NCBI GenBank assembly: GCA_973895155.1
Contig: OZ316891.1
Span: forward strand, 4,216,001 to 4,280,000
Reading direction: 5' to 3'
Length of the DNA: 64,000 bases
Source of the DNA: Marsupella aquatica
Lineage: Eukaryota; Marchantiophyta
Made by a program: the position numbers and the translations under genes. The notes beneath the pieces were generated by a model, which worked only from the letters and a program-made list of their open reading frames with translations, ran no database searches and was not told the origin of the DNA. Shown here piece after piece: positions 48,248 to 59,649 of the stretch. Position 1 is the first letter of the stretch, and the number at the start of each line of letters is the position of its first letter.

Positions 48248-49909
48248 CTACGGTGCAATGGTACCCATCAAACCAGAACCCACGGTGTAGAAGGTCATAG
48301 ATTGGAGGAACAAAAAGACGTAGAAGTGATGCTTTCTGGCGAAGAAGAAATCCGTGGCCGAGCAGAAGAGCAGGTACGTGCCCACAACGATTTCCAAGAC
48401 ATGAATCCTTTCGCCAAATTTGAATCCTTTGAGAATGCCCTGAACGGTGGAAATGAAAGTCTTGAAGAGCGATTTCTTCTTCGTATTATTCAGCCCCAAA
48501 GCTTCGTTCTTGAGAAGACTTCCAAGCTTCTCGGTCACAATCCACTCGTTCACGTTGCCGATCTCCAACAGACCGAGAATGGTCGCCTTCGTCCTGTGCA
48601 GTGCCATGACATTCTCGAAGAGAATTGATAATACGACCAAGTGCAGCGAACGAGGAGTAGCTGTGGCAGTCATGAGGGTGATGAAAGTGGGTACGTAAAT
48701 CGTTCCCCATAGCGGCAAATTGCATTCAGGGATGAGCACTGCGGTCGGGATAACGAGGCAGTAGAACACAAACGTGACAATGTGCGCAACGATCTTGCTC
48801 ACAAGGAAGAATGAGTACACTATGTGCAATTTCTTCATCGGTTTCAGCTTCCCACTCGCCAAAATCTGAGGTAAGATCTTCCGGAACAAGTTCGCTGGAC
48901 CGCATGACCACCGATGTTGTTGATGACGGTATGCCATGAAAGTACTCGGAAGCTCGCTCTTCAGTCGAAGGTCATCCAGATACACAAATTTCCATCCCTT
49001 GATTCCAGCCCTCACAGCCAGGTCCATGTCCTCCACTGTGGTCCGATCCTTCCACCCTCCGGCCTCGTCCAAGGCGTGAATGCGCCACACTCCAGCCGTG
49101 CCATTGAATCCAAAGAACGCGTCTGCAGCAGACCTCACCGTTTGCTCGACCTCGAAGTGGAAGTTCAGGGCCATTTCCTGCATCTTCGTCATGAGACATT
49201 CATTGCCGTTGACGAATTCCCACCGGCCTTGCACGAGCCCTACGTCCCCATTGTGAACGAGATAGGGGATGGTCCTGTGCAGAAAATCCGGCTCAGGTTG
49301 AAAGTCCGCATCGAAGATGCACACATGCTCGCACATGTGAACATAGCTGTGCTTCATTCCTTCTCGGAGAGCGCCTGCTTTGTACCCAACCCTGGTCTTC
49401 CTGATCTCGTATTTGATATTGATTCCCTTATTCGCCCACCTTTGACACTCGGAGTGCACCAGAGCCTGAATCTCAGAATCAGTGGAGTCATCCAGAATTT
49501 GGATGATGATGCGGTCTGCTGGCCAGGCAAGGCCACAGACGGCTTCAATGGAGAGCTTATAGACCTCTCTTTCATTGTACATCGGCACCTGAACCAGCAC
49601 CATCGGATAGTGGGAAGTCCTGCGGTCAGCTCCTCCGTCCTCCGTCATGGGTATGAACCTATAGGCTTTGTTTGGCGACCATCTGAAGATCTTGACATAA
49701 AGCATCACCATACACATGTACAACCTCTCCAGGAAAACCATCGCCACCATGACTAAGCATACGTTGATGGCCAGCTGCAGCACGGGTGCGATGACTGGGG
49801 CTCGCAACCTCGTCCATAGAATTGCAATGGTTTCAATAGTGTCCTCGTTGGCAGGGTCCACGCTTTGGGTCATGACCCCGCTCCCACTCCCACTCCCAAG
49901 ACGATCCAT
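48248..49909 (-). CDS. CSLA: Glucomannan 4-beta-mannosyltransferase (cellulose synthase-like A)
   Basis: This is an uninterrupted 553-aa frame of normal CSLA length. The family polymerises GDP-mannose (and GDP-glucose) into beta-1,4-mannan or glucomannan in the Golgi, a cell-wall hemicellulose. Visible parts are an N-terminal membrane segment (about 36-60), the GT2 core with DDST (140-143), DAD (200-202), TVEDMD (291-296) and QQHRW (330-334), then several C-terminal membrane segments (from about 362). All catalytic landmarks are present. The first ATG of the frame was chosen, and a Gly/Ser-rich run follows it. No intron is present, whereas CSLA genes of flowering plants are multi-exon. This could be lineage-typical or could mark an old retrocopy, but no poly(A) or target duplication was seen. 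The long open frame on the opposite strand (48914-49756) is a coding shadow. Confidence 0.93.
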   Translation of the reverse strand: MDRLGSGSGSGVMTQSVDPANEDTIETIAILWTRLRAPVIAPVLQLAINVCLVMVAMVFLERLYMCMVMLYVKIFRWSPNKAYRFIPMTEDGGADRRTSHYPMVLVQVPMYNEREVYKLSIEAVCGLAWPADRIIIQILDDSTDSEIQALVHSECQRWANKGINIKYEIRKTRVGYKAGALREGMKHSYVHMCEHVCIFDADFQPEPDFLHRTIPYLVHNGDVGLVQGRWEFVNGNECLMTKMQEMALNFHFEVEQTVRSAADAFFGFNGTAGVWRIHALDEAGGWKDRTTVEDMDLAVRAGIKGWKFVYLDDLRLKSELPSTFMAYRHQQHRWSCGPANLFRKILPQILASGKLKPMKKLHIVYSFFLVSKIVAHIVTFVFYCLVIPTAVLIPECNLPLWGTIYVPTFITLMTATATPRSLHLVVLSILFENVMALHRTKATILGLLEIGNVNEWIVTEKLGSLLKNEALGLNNTKKKSLFKTFISTVQGILKGFKFGERIHVLEIVVGTYLLFCSATDFFFARKHHFYVFLFLQSMTFYTVGSGLMGTIAP

Positions 49910-51418
49910 GACGCTGATATTCTAGCTATAACGGCATTAGTTGCTGACGCTATTGATGTTTGCAGAGAAAACAAAACTCCATCTTCAATTCCAGATTAGA
50001 ATTATGTGTGGTCTATCGTTTGTACGACCGACTACAAGCTGAATGTCATCATGTTCCTTCAAGTCATTCCGATTAACGGGCAGGAAGTTATGTGAATTAA
50101 AGCGGATCGTAGTGGATCCTCCATGGGAACGCAACCTTTAGCTAAGTTCTGCCACGCAATCCCAAGTCTAATTTACCCAAAAATATCTGAGTCGAGTAGC
50201 CCGAGCTGTGCATTCCCCTCAGCACAAATACTAGCTGTACTCAAGGCGACCTGCAGGGATGCTTGATCAGGTCAGTCAATGCCAGCCTGCTAGGTTGATT
50301 TTGAATCAAATGTTGGGCTAATGTACTTTGGTCCCAGCGTTGGTTAATGTTGACAGTTTAGCCAACCCATCGCGTAAATCGAGCGGTCAAGTGCCTTCCG
50401 ATCCCTGCTGCCTTCACTCCTGGCGGCGTAAACAAGAGTGACTTCGAATCAAATTTTGGGCCGGCCACCACTTTCTGAATCAATTTTTGGGCCACTGTCC
50501 TACTGTCCCAGGCTTTGTGCGATTGGACAACTATTATGGCTGTTACTCTTGGGTTTTATGGCCTCGATCAATTCAAGGCAAACCACTCAGTTTAAGAAGG
50601 GGCGAAAAGAGGCAAAGTACAACGAGAGTCCTTCCCGTGTCCTCTTGTCCTTTTTGGAATAGTTTGGATCAACCACTGGGTTTCGTTGCTTTGGGTCTGT
50701 TGCAACTCGATTGAATTCTCAACTCACGTGCAGTCACAACAAATCTCAAAATTACATGCTCCCACTTGAGATTTGACGATTTTTCTTCCGCTTCAAAAAC
50801 ATCTTATGTTGTAAACAGCAAAATTCATACCGGCGGCGGATCTCACATATGGGCTGAAGGCCATGTTTGACTTCTCATGGGAACTTGAAAATTCTTCTTG
50901 ATTCAGTCGAAGTGCTGCATGAGCGTGCGTCCCAGGTCAGGATGTCATTAATCCGGTCACTTAAGGAGTTGCCTGGAGTGCATCTCTTGATTTTTTCCAG
51001 CTCTGGAGACCTGGCATTCAAGACGAATGTTCAAATAGACATCCTTTACTACTTGCCGGGAAGTGACCTTCAGCTCCCATGCATGCCAGCAGTGCATCTC
51101 TAGATTTCATTCAGTTCGTTTGACTAGGCAAATGGAATAGACAGCCATCCCTACTACCGATATTTGTACGCAAGAGAATCTTGTGAAGTAGCCATCTGAC
51201 CGTCCATACATTGGGTACATCGTCCTTTTGCAAGCTGCCAGCGGACCACACCTTGTATAATCTCCCAATAATTTATAGATGTTTGTGGGAGACTCCTGAA
51301 GTGCTCTCCAAGCATTATTTCATTTAACTTTGTTGACCAGGCAAGTTGAATATACATTCTTCTCGAGTATCTTCTTTTGCTGTGAGGGAAGCTTTTGCAG
51401 CGGCCATGGGGTCCATTC

Positions 51419-51643
51419 ATTGGGGCCCTCGTCACTTCCACAGCTGCCAGCACATCACACATTGTAGTCTCCCAATATTAGGTACACCGTGTTACTTTTG
51501 GTTAACATCGGGCAAAGAGATTTGAATATATTGGGGCCCTCGTCACTTCCACAGCTGCCAGCACATCACACATTGTATAGTCTCCCAATATTAGGTACAC
51601 CGTGTTACTTTTGGTTAACATCGGGCAAAGAGATTTGAATATA
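51419..51643. repeat. Tandem duplication of about 111 bp
   Basis: Two nearly perfect head-to-tail copies contain GGGGCCCTCGTCACTTCCAC, CAGCACATCACACATTGTA, TAGGTACACCGTG and AACATCGGGCAAAGAGA. The second copy has two extra bases (TA). The identity suggests a recent duplication. Confidence 0.92.
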
Positions 51644-52311
51644 TGTGTGCTATGTCTGAATAGAGGTTAACTGTGGCAGAATAGAAAATTGAATGAGGTA
51701 AGTTGCTCAAGGCCACATCACAAAGTGGACACAGGCAGGACCAAATGCATTGACTAAAATCTTCAAGATTTACACCATGTCACTAAATTGTTTCTTGGCA
51801 CATCCGGGAACTTCCAATAATGAGCTGGAACTCGGTATGCTTGGAGCATGGAACTGGTATGCTTGGCAGATCGATAGCTTTTCCATCTGGAGAAGTTCAG
51901 ATTCTTGACCTTGGTGTCGGAATTGAAGAACAAGTCTTCAAATAGTTCTGCGTGCCTTCCAATCATCTGAAACTTGACTCGCCAGTTGTTCTCGAATCTA
52001 TTATTTGTTACTAAGTTACCCGCATGCAATCTTAACCGTACCCTCCGCTAATGCTACGTCATTCTGGCCATTCAAGTTGGTGTGAGGAGCAAACTTAATA
52101 GATACACATTGTATGGGCAATTGAAGGATAATGCCAAGTTAGTGAATACGACAAACTCGTCATGAAAGTTGTCAACGTCCACATCGGAAAGCCCTCGCTA
52201 GTGACGACAGTGCGGAAAAACGCCGGAGGAGACGTAGTAATGTTTACTCAAACAGGCTCAAAGAATGATTCGATTTGATTTTTGTCAGTTCAAGTTTGAA
52301 GGCACTACTTT

Positions 52312-52375
52312 CACGGTTGGATGTACACCGACTTGGTCGGATGTACACGACTCGGTTGGATGTACACGATCCTGG
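52312..52375. repeat. Short tandem repeat of about 21 bp
   Basis: Three units contain GGATGTACAC preceded by CGGTT or GGTC. The repeat is non-coding. Confidence 0.75.
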
Positions 52376-52882
52376 TCACAACTGCCAGTAACATCTCGTG
52401 ACAGATTTTAGTGGTCGAAGGGATCCATCAGTATGGATATACAAGAGTCTAGCGGTCTCAAACACCTATCTAATCTCGACTGATAGACAACACAAAGTAG
52501 GACCCGGTCATTTGTTTGTGCTGGACAGGACGACGGAACATAGTTACGGAATTTTCAGTTGTGAAGATTTGCATGATTTTGCTCTCCAGTCCTGAGCCTC
52601 TGCACTGTCTTGGCCATAGCAACTGTCATTTTTGCAATCCCTCCACATTGGTGAGCCATGCAAACTCTGTAGACCTCATGAATAAGGCGACTAGCTCAAG
52701 ACAAAATATATCACCCAATCATCCCAACATTCCTTCCAAGTGAGCTAGATTATTACTCATCCACCTATCACAAAGTTCGAAACGAGTCGACAAAATATAT
52801 ATCTCGTTGTAATCGAGGCATGTAATCATATACTATGAATTTTACATCTCGTTTTCCAATAATTAATAGGAAAGAGTCACTT

Positions 52883-55105
52883 TTAATCTAACTTGATATC
52901 TGAGTAAGCCATCTTTGCGATTTTACTTTTCCGAACCTGGTTCCATGTACTAACAGCCTTCTCAAGACCTTCTGTGGTAATCAATTGAATTGCTTGTACT
53001 CCACGATCCAAGGCATAGTCTAACTGTAACACCCATAAATGTCAGAGTAAGCCTCGTTTTCGCTTCTCTAATTGGGAGAAAGAGATCAAATGAGTAATAC
53101 AGCAGGCTCAACTAATTAGTAAGATGCTTAAACTACTATCAAAAACTGCGCAAAACCTAACCAAATGAATCTGTTAAATAAGTATTGAAAATGCAAAGTA
53201 GTAATACCTCCTCCTGCTCGCGGGCACTAAACTTTTGAAGCACAAACGCCTGAGGATCCATAGAACCAGGCGGTCTCCCTATGCCTGCAGACCCAATCCA
53301 TAAAGCCGCAACGTGAGATTAATGTAGGATAACATACCAACATGACAACTTCTTGAAATAGCTCCTGGATCCAGAGAAGTGCTCCAAAAGCCGAGCTTTG
53401 ACCATCGACAAACTGAGCTACCAGGGCTTATTTTTAACGATCGCATGCCATGCTGCAGCAAGCATGAAAATTGATGTTTTGGAGTTCCCTGCATACCGAT
53501 CCTCATTCGAGCTGTGTTGCGGTTCCCAATGTGTTGAAGGATACTTTTCATTCTGCAGATACATCACAAAGAATTTGACCACTGTTTAGCACCATGTACA
53601 ACCTGTCAGATCCCGCTCGGAATGCTCCCAGTCGCACGATATGAACATCTATATGCAAACCGCCTTCTTTGAGATTACCAAAGAAACAAATTGTACGAGT
53701 AAAACTTACCCATTGTGCCCGCCATGCCCACCTTTGGGCAGCAGCTTCATTACTGCAAATTCCAAGTCAAGATCGTCATAAATCTGCATGACATACACAC
53801 ATGTCAGAATCGTTCCCAAGCCGAAGAAAGACATTACTCCACAATTCCGTTGCCTAGACATGCGTGCTTCCAGTAGCTGCCCAAAGAATCTCTACTCGAA
53901 ACAAGAACAGAAGTGACAAATGAGCGGGACGAATGAGCGGCATCTAGGATCCCAAATTTGCCGTACTGTGAGTACGCGCTCAGGTGGTATTTTATAGTAC
54001 GACGCCAAAGGTTTCACCTGCCACGGAAAGTCAATTTTGGAGACGTCAATACATCCATGCCATTAGCACTATTCACAAGTGAAGCTCACTTTGCCACGGC
54101 ATTAACCCGTGCTAGAACGTCGTGAAACTGTCCTTTCATTTCCATTAACATGAATTACTCATAGCAATCGTCCAGCGATGTCAAGGCGTCCAAACGAGAT
54201 CGCCCAAAAATGCAGAGTTCGGACACGCACCGCTTCGCCACTTAAATTCATGTAGGTTTGGGGTTTAGCAAGTAGCACAGGTGCACCTCCTAATTGCCCT
54301 GCACATAAGCTTGCAGAAAATCATACGGGTAGGTAAATTACGTCAGACTTCTCCAAAGGAATTCAGAAACTACTAGTCAAGATTTAGGGTTTATGGGCAA
54401 ATTAAAATCATGAGCTAGTCCACAGGTGTGTACGCGAACAGAGGTTTGACCTTGAAAAGCTGATCCCACAATAAATCTCTGCTATTGTTTTCACACAGAT
54501 GTAAATTGGAATAATGCAAAAGTGGTCTCAAAACAGTTTCCGCTCATAAGTAGTTGCCGAGAGTCTGAAGATGAGATTTTAGTAACGACAGGGATTGGTG
54601 TACACCATACCTTTTCCTAGCACAGCCTTGAACTGCACTGTATTAAGCGTTATTCCTCCAGCTCGGGCGATCACATCAATCATTTGAAATCCCACCTGCA
54701 CGCACAAATAAAGGGACAAATCAGCACACTCTGCCCCTTTCAGTATAAGACTCCTTAGAATCAATCCATGATAAATTCACACCCTACAATGCCCAATCAG
54801 TTTCGAAAAGTAGGTTTTAGGAAGATTACGTTATGCCGAGTGCCCTCATACTTCTTGCCAGGGTTTCCAAGGCCCACAAATAACCAGGGCGAGGGCCGGG
54901 GAGGGGGAGCAGCCGTCACAGCACCGGCACCAGGAGCAGCGGCAGCGGCAGCGGCAGATTCATCTGAGGAAACATTTCGAGTAGACACCAAGCCTTTCGA
55001 GGAGGAGCGCCGAGATGAAGCCACACCCACCAATTTGCCCATCGGTGGAAATTTGCCCATCGGCGGGGGGCGCATGAATGATGCCTGCTGATGAATCTGT
55101 ATCAT
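52883..55105 (-). CDS. PTH: Peptidyl-tRNA hydrolase, organellar type, 8 exons
   Basis: Exons 5' to 3' are 54830-55105, 54611-54695, 54231-54298, 53967-54017, 53710-53783, 53497-53552, 53208-53284 and 52883-53023. All junctions are GT-AG and in frame, giving 275 aa. The enzyme cleaves the ester bond of peptidyl-tRNA released from stalled ribosomes. The catalytic set known from the bacterial family is present: Asn81 in GLGNPG, His91 in GTRHN, Asn138 in MNLSG, Asp163 in YDDLDL and Asn184 in HGGHNG. The first 70 residues are Ser/Ala/Pro-rich, basic and non-conserved, consistent with a plastid or mitochondrial transit peptide. The plant splicing factor CRS2 is a close relative, but the YDDLDL and HGGHNG motifs here favour a true hydrolase. 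Downstream ATGs in exon 1 are possible alternative starts. Confidence 0.92.
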
Positions 55106-57340
55106 CCCCGCTGCCCTTCTTCGCTCTGACTGAACTCAGATCTCTCAGAACGAAAGCTGATGTCGCTCACAGCTTCACTTCTTGGCAGGGGCAAACATCC
55201 ACCACATCTGTCCTTTCACAAAACCCTGTACATGGATAGATTGATCTCAGAAAGAAAAGTTGGTGCCCATCACGAGGGAAGGTGCAGAAAGCTCCTGCGA
55301 ATCAACTTTGCAGTGGTTTCCAGCCACGGTGTTCCACGAAATGTGGATGAACCCAAAGAGAAAACTCACGCGACTAAACCCCTTCAGAATGGGTGTAACG
55401 TGTGGGAGTGATTCACTCTGTAATTCCCATTGTTAGGAGCTCAGGGTGTAATCTTAGACTTTGGAAAGTTTTTTTGGTTGAAATATGTGAAACCCCACAG
55501 AAAGGGAAGAGTAAGCCAGAGGAGTTGAACCCAAGACCTATCAATCTCTATTCAAGTGATTCTGCCAACTATAACTAGAGTGGTGGCCTAGGTTTCTAGA
55601 CAATAATTCCATGGTTCATCATGTGAATGTAAACCTCATGACTATGATATATGAATGATAATCATGCATACTTTTTATCAAGATTTTTATTTGCATTAAA
55701 AAATGGTTCTATGCCCACACTATAACATATGTGCATAGAAAAGAGTATGATATGTTATGAATGATTTCTAAAATGATGACATGCATGATGATTTTTTTAT
55801 CATTCAAAGAATGTGAGTAAGGTATATATTTTGGTGATGTTTTATTGTCCTCCTCTCTATTCATGTTCCAAGAACGGGTAGTCGGGGCTAGTGGTGTAAG
55901 AGCCAACTCGCAAGTAGTAGCCCTCAACAATGCGGTCCTCAGCACATGGAAACAATAGGGAAAAAGCAGATCTTGTTTGACAACAATATGTACTGAAATC
56001 TGCTTCCCTGCTTCCCAAAAACGGCACAGTTGACAATAGCTGTACACTGTCATTTTTGTTTTATTCTAAAGGCAGAGTTCGGGACCTTAAGGGCCCTTGG
56101 GTCTCCACAAGAGATGTTGTCGGGCCTGCTTGACGAGGGCTTATAGCATGAAAGTCTCACTTTGTATTTCTCAAGCCAGGAGGAGGCGTTAGTAAATGGA
56201 ATTCCAAAACCTAGTGAGGGCTGGCCAGACAAAAAATGTCTCTCACCTGGACAGCATATAAACATATTCCCTCTCTCATTGGTCGAGTGAATGACATGGT
56301 TGTCTCTTCAGGTTGAAGTTGTTTCTTCGAATCCCTCCTCTTACTCACTACCCCTTTGAGACACAAAATTAAAAATTACTCCCTTTTCTATTGCCGATGA
56401 AAGGAAAGGGTCTCTATAGGTTCAACTCCTTTCCCTACCTCTCTCTCCCTCCAAAATACTCTAGAACAGTTGTGAAGAGTAGTATTGGAACACTTTGCTG
56501 AGATTCGATCTGAGTTGCAAACGTATATCAGAGCATTTTGGACAACATTGGATACCTTCAGATAGGGGGGTTCCTTTGAATAAGGGAAAACCAGGCTGAC
56601 TCTGGCTAAACAGTCTGTGGGTTTGGCAGTCCATCCAAACATCTTGTGAGATGTTGTAGTCTAGGGGACCTTCATTATCTTGGTTTACAGTATAATTTTG
56701 AATAAGATGTCGTACGGACACACATCCATACACAACTCACATCGCGGCACACCATGTAAACAAGAAAACAAATAATCACACGACACACAACACATGTATG
56801 CCAAAATCCATAATCGCCCCCCTAGCTGGTGGTTAGGTCCCGCTAACTACAACTAGCCCAAAAACTAGAAGGAAGTATACACCTTTTGGGTACACAAATC
56901 AAGAGGTCGGGTGCAAAGGAGCCCCATCGTTAATCGTCTGCCTACAATCTATACTGCCTAATGAGTTTTGTGCTAACTAAAGCCACTCTCTATCTACAAT
57001 TGGGACACAACCACCGTCCTTCAGGGACTAAATCAAGAGGTGGCGTCAAACACGCTGTCGGGGGAATCTTTAGTTCTTGGGAAGCACCGAGCTCTTGTTT
57101 TTCCTATCTTGGAAGAAACCTTTCAAAAATACGTCTTTTCTCACCTCATATTACCCTTGCAATCCCCTTTGTCGATCAATTTCTCTCACCGTTATCCTCT
57201 AAAATATCTCTCACAGCCTTTGTCCCACTCTACGATGAGCGGCTTCCTCACACTAAGCCTCGAATCGGCCTATCTTCTTTCCACATAACTTACTTCCCAA
57301 GTCAAGTCATAGATTGCAATTTCCAACGAATCCTACAATT
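55106..57340. other. Non-genic stretch with possible SINE heads
   Basis: The left end should include the hydrolase promoter. Two segments resemble tRNA-type polymerase III promoters. One is on the minus strand at about 55440-55600 (B-box-like GGGTTCAACTCC). The other is on the plus strand at about 56285-56365 (TCTTCGAATCCC). Neither has confirmed target duplications. The open frame at 56961-57395 (+) has no recognised domain. Confidence 0.3.
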
Positions 57341-57347
57341 AGATAAG

Positions 57348-57833
57348 TCAATTATAGAAAATAAAGACTATGATCTTAAGATTTACCATAGATGATATAA
57401 TCACAGGCTCTGGCATCCTAAGCATAACATTGTATCTTTCATCTCCATACTTTCTAACTAAAACATCTCTACGGCATACCACTCTAATGTCAATAGATGA
57501 AGGAAAATCAGACACATTATTAGGAAGCCTATTCAAATCTAACTCCGGTACATTTACGGATTGTCTATTAAAATCCATCTAATATAAAATAAAAATAGTT
57601 ACATTCCATTCATTTCCATAAACAACAATCGGGTATACAAATAGCGGGACAAATGATGCATCGCTATTCATAACTGTTTCCATTAACTCAAACCCAAAAT
57701 GATAAAGAAGATGCATTCTCATGGTATGCTTGCTAAGACAATGAATTCTAATTAAAAAAGGATTGACAAATGGCACAGCAGGTGGGGGATAAACTCTAGG
57801 TACTCCATTTATCATATTATTCATTACAAGCAC
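57348..57833 (-). other. Unrecognised coding-like frame with one internal stop
   Basis: Two open stretches on the minus strand lie in the same frame, separated only by a TAG at about 57579-57581. An ATG that would start a short first exon with a GTAAGA donor-like site lies near 57980. The composition looks protein-like, with no low complexity, but no family could be named. It may be a small hypothetical gene, a pseudogene or a transposon-encoded accessory frame. Confidence 0.25.
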
Positions 57834-58145
57834 ACTAAATTGATCTCAAGACTAATAAACATAAAACATAAAATAGTTCTAAGGCTAACAATCAAGTTAG
57901 TACCCAAGCATGGAGGTAAATAATAAACAAGACATGTGCACAAGAGGAGAAGAGTTTCTTACAGTGTTGCGAGTCCGACATGATAGATCAAACAAATGCG
58001 AATGAGGAGAGTGTGCTCCTCTTCACTTTATTTATAGCGGGATTTATAGTGCCCCTTTGTGTTTTCCAAGAGGGCATGGATCGATGCCTTGACCCTTGGA
58101 TGGAAGCCAAGTGGCAAGCATCAAGCACCTATAAGTGTGCTAGTA

Positions 58146-58376
58146 CTATTCATAGTTGGTGGAACTACCGTGCGTAGTTGGTGGAATTATTACGTGTAAT
58201 TGGTGGAACTACTATACGTAATTGGTGCAACTACTATGCGTAGTTGGTGAAACTACTATACGTAATTGGTGCAACTATTATGCGTAGTTGGTGAAACTAC
58301 TATGCGTAATTGGTGGAATTACTATGCATCTAGTTTGTAAAACTACTATGCGTAAATGGTGGAACTACTGTGTACC
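58146..58376. repeat. 22-bp tandem repeat array
   Basis: About ten units of the form GTGGAACTACTATGCGTAATTG, with substitutions, end just left of the gypsy element. They are non-coding. The array lies in the position where the 3' LTR or 3' flank of that element would be expected. Confidence 0.9.
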
Positions 58377-58644
58377 ATTATAAAATGTACATACTACATA
58401 TAGAATGTAACATATATGCTCTAATAGTACTACTATGAAGCTTTTAAGTAAAACCCTCTTCACATAAACTCAAATAACATAATATGGATTCTTGCCTTCT
58501 AAAAAGAATCCCCATGACAACGCTAAGTGCCAACCTCTTGAGCAACCATCACAAATCAACATGGTTGCAGCTTCACGGGCGGATCCACACAACATGCATC
58601 ATAAGCCTACAGGTATCACTACTAGACTAGGATCTATGCTATCA
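58377..58644. other. Short spacer next to the gypsy integrase
   Basis: Lies downstream of the integrase stop codon in element orientation. No polypurine tract or LTR boundary could be identified. Confidence 0.35.
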
Positions 58645-59649
58645 TCAATGTTTGGAAGTCAGGTGACAAGGTTCACAGTTGCACACATGATCCTTCCAAA
58701 CCATACCATCACGACCTTCTAAAACCAGAATGCCTGATGGCAAAACTTTCTGCACTCGTAGAATAGTACGTCCGTCAGTGACATCCAAAGTAGTAGGTGC
58801 TGTCTGTTGCAGATACACATAGTCTCCAGAATGAAATTGTCTGATGCTAGGGCGATATCCTCCTCCCCAAATAGTGGCATACCTCAAAGTATCCCGATGC
58901 TGCGCAATAGCTAAGTTCTCAAATGTCATGGGCATCACTCTCCAAAACAAGTCTGCCCATTGAGAACAAGCTCGCATCCACATGTCACGGTCATCCAACT
59001 GCAACACCTCAATAACCTCTCTTTGAATGGCTGTTGGCAACACTGGCTCCCTACCATAGAGCAGCAAATATGGTGAAAAGGATGCAAGAGATGCTTGCCT
59101 ACTGAATCGATATCCCATCGCTAACCATGGTAGCTGGATATCCCAATCATTCACGTGACCCTTTTGCAAGCCATACTTCCATAATCCTCTCTTTACTATT
59201 TGGACAACTCTCTCTGCCAATCCATCTGCCTGTGGATGATCCCTAGACGTCGTACTGTGATCAATCAATGCTTGATCACACAAGGCATGAAAATCTCCAC
59301 GAAACTCAGTCCCCTGGTCAGTCAAAACCTCAACAGGAGCACCAAAATGGCTCAATACACGATCCAAAAAGGCATAGGCAACTCCTTCACTACCTTTATC
59401 TGGCAATGCAACCAACTCAATCCATTTAGAAAAGTGCTCCACCATCACTAAGGCATAACGGTTGTGACGTCTAGTCAGTGGTAAGGGTCCAGCAAAATCT
59501 AAACTCCAACGATATCCCAAGCCCATAATCGGCAAGGGATGCAGCTGCGGGGTAGGAGCATTAAATGATGCTCTCACTCTATCACACATAGTACACTGCA
59601 CCACAAATTGCTGCACCTCAGCATGCATTCCACGCCACCAATACTGGGT
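58645..59649 (-). pseudogene. Ty3/gypsy integrase
   Basis: This is a long open frame, 327 residues from an internal Met. The Cys pair of the HHCC zinc finger (CTMC) is at its start, with the two His lying upstream across a TAG stop (59650-59652). The D,D,E core shows SLDFAGP, TDQGTEF and HPQADGLAERVVQ. A C-terminal domain runs to the stop at 58645. The enzyme would insert element cDNA into the host genome. The part downstream of the TAG is intact. Confidence 0.9.

Larger units (their letters stand above)
49910..52882. other. Intergenic region between CSLA and the peptidyl-tRNA hydrolase
   Basis: The left part should hold the CSLA promoter and the right end the 3' region of the hydrolase gene. 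Two local tandem repeats are listed separately (51419-51643 and 52312-52375). Short open frames show no domains. Confidence 0.4.

Noticed and set aside
48914-49756. Long open frame (280 codons) opposite the CSLA gene
   Set aside because: It mirrors the codon structure of the CSLA gene on the other strand, has no domain of its own and no independent start context.
58146-58376. CRISPR-like array
   Set aside because: The 22-bp units are contiguous without unique spacers, and the sequence is a plant nuclear genome, so this is a minisatellite.
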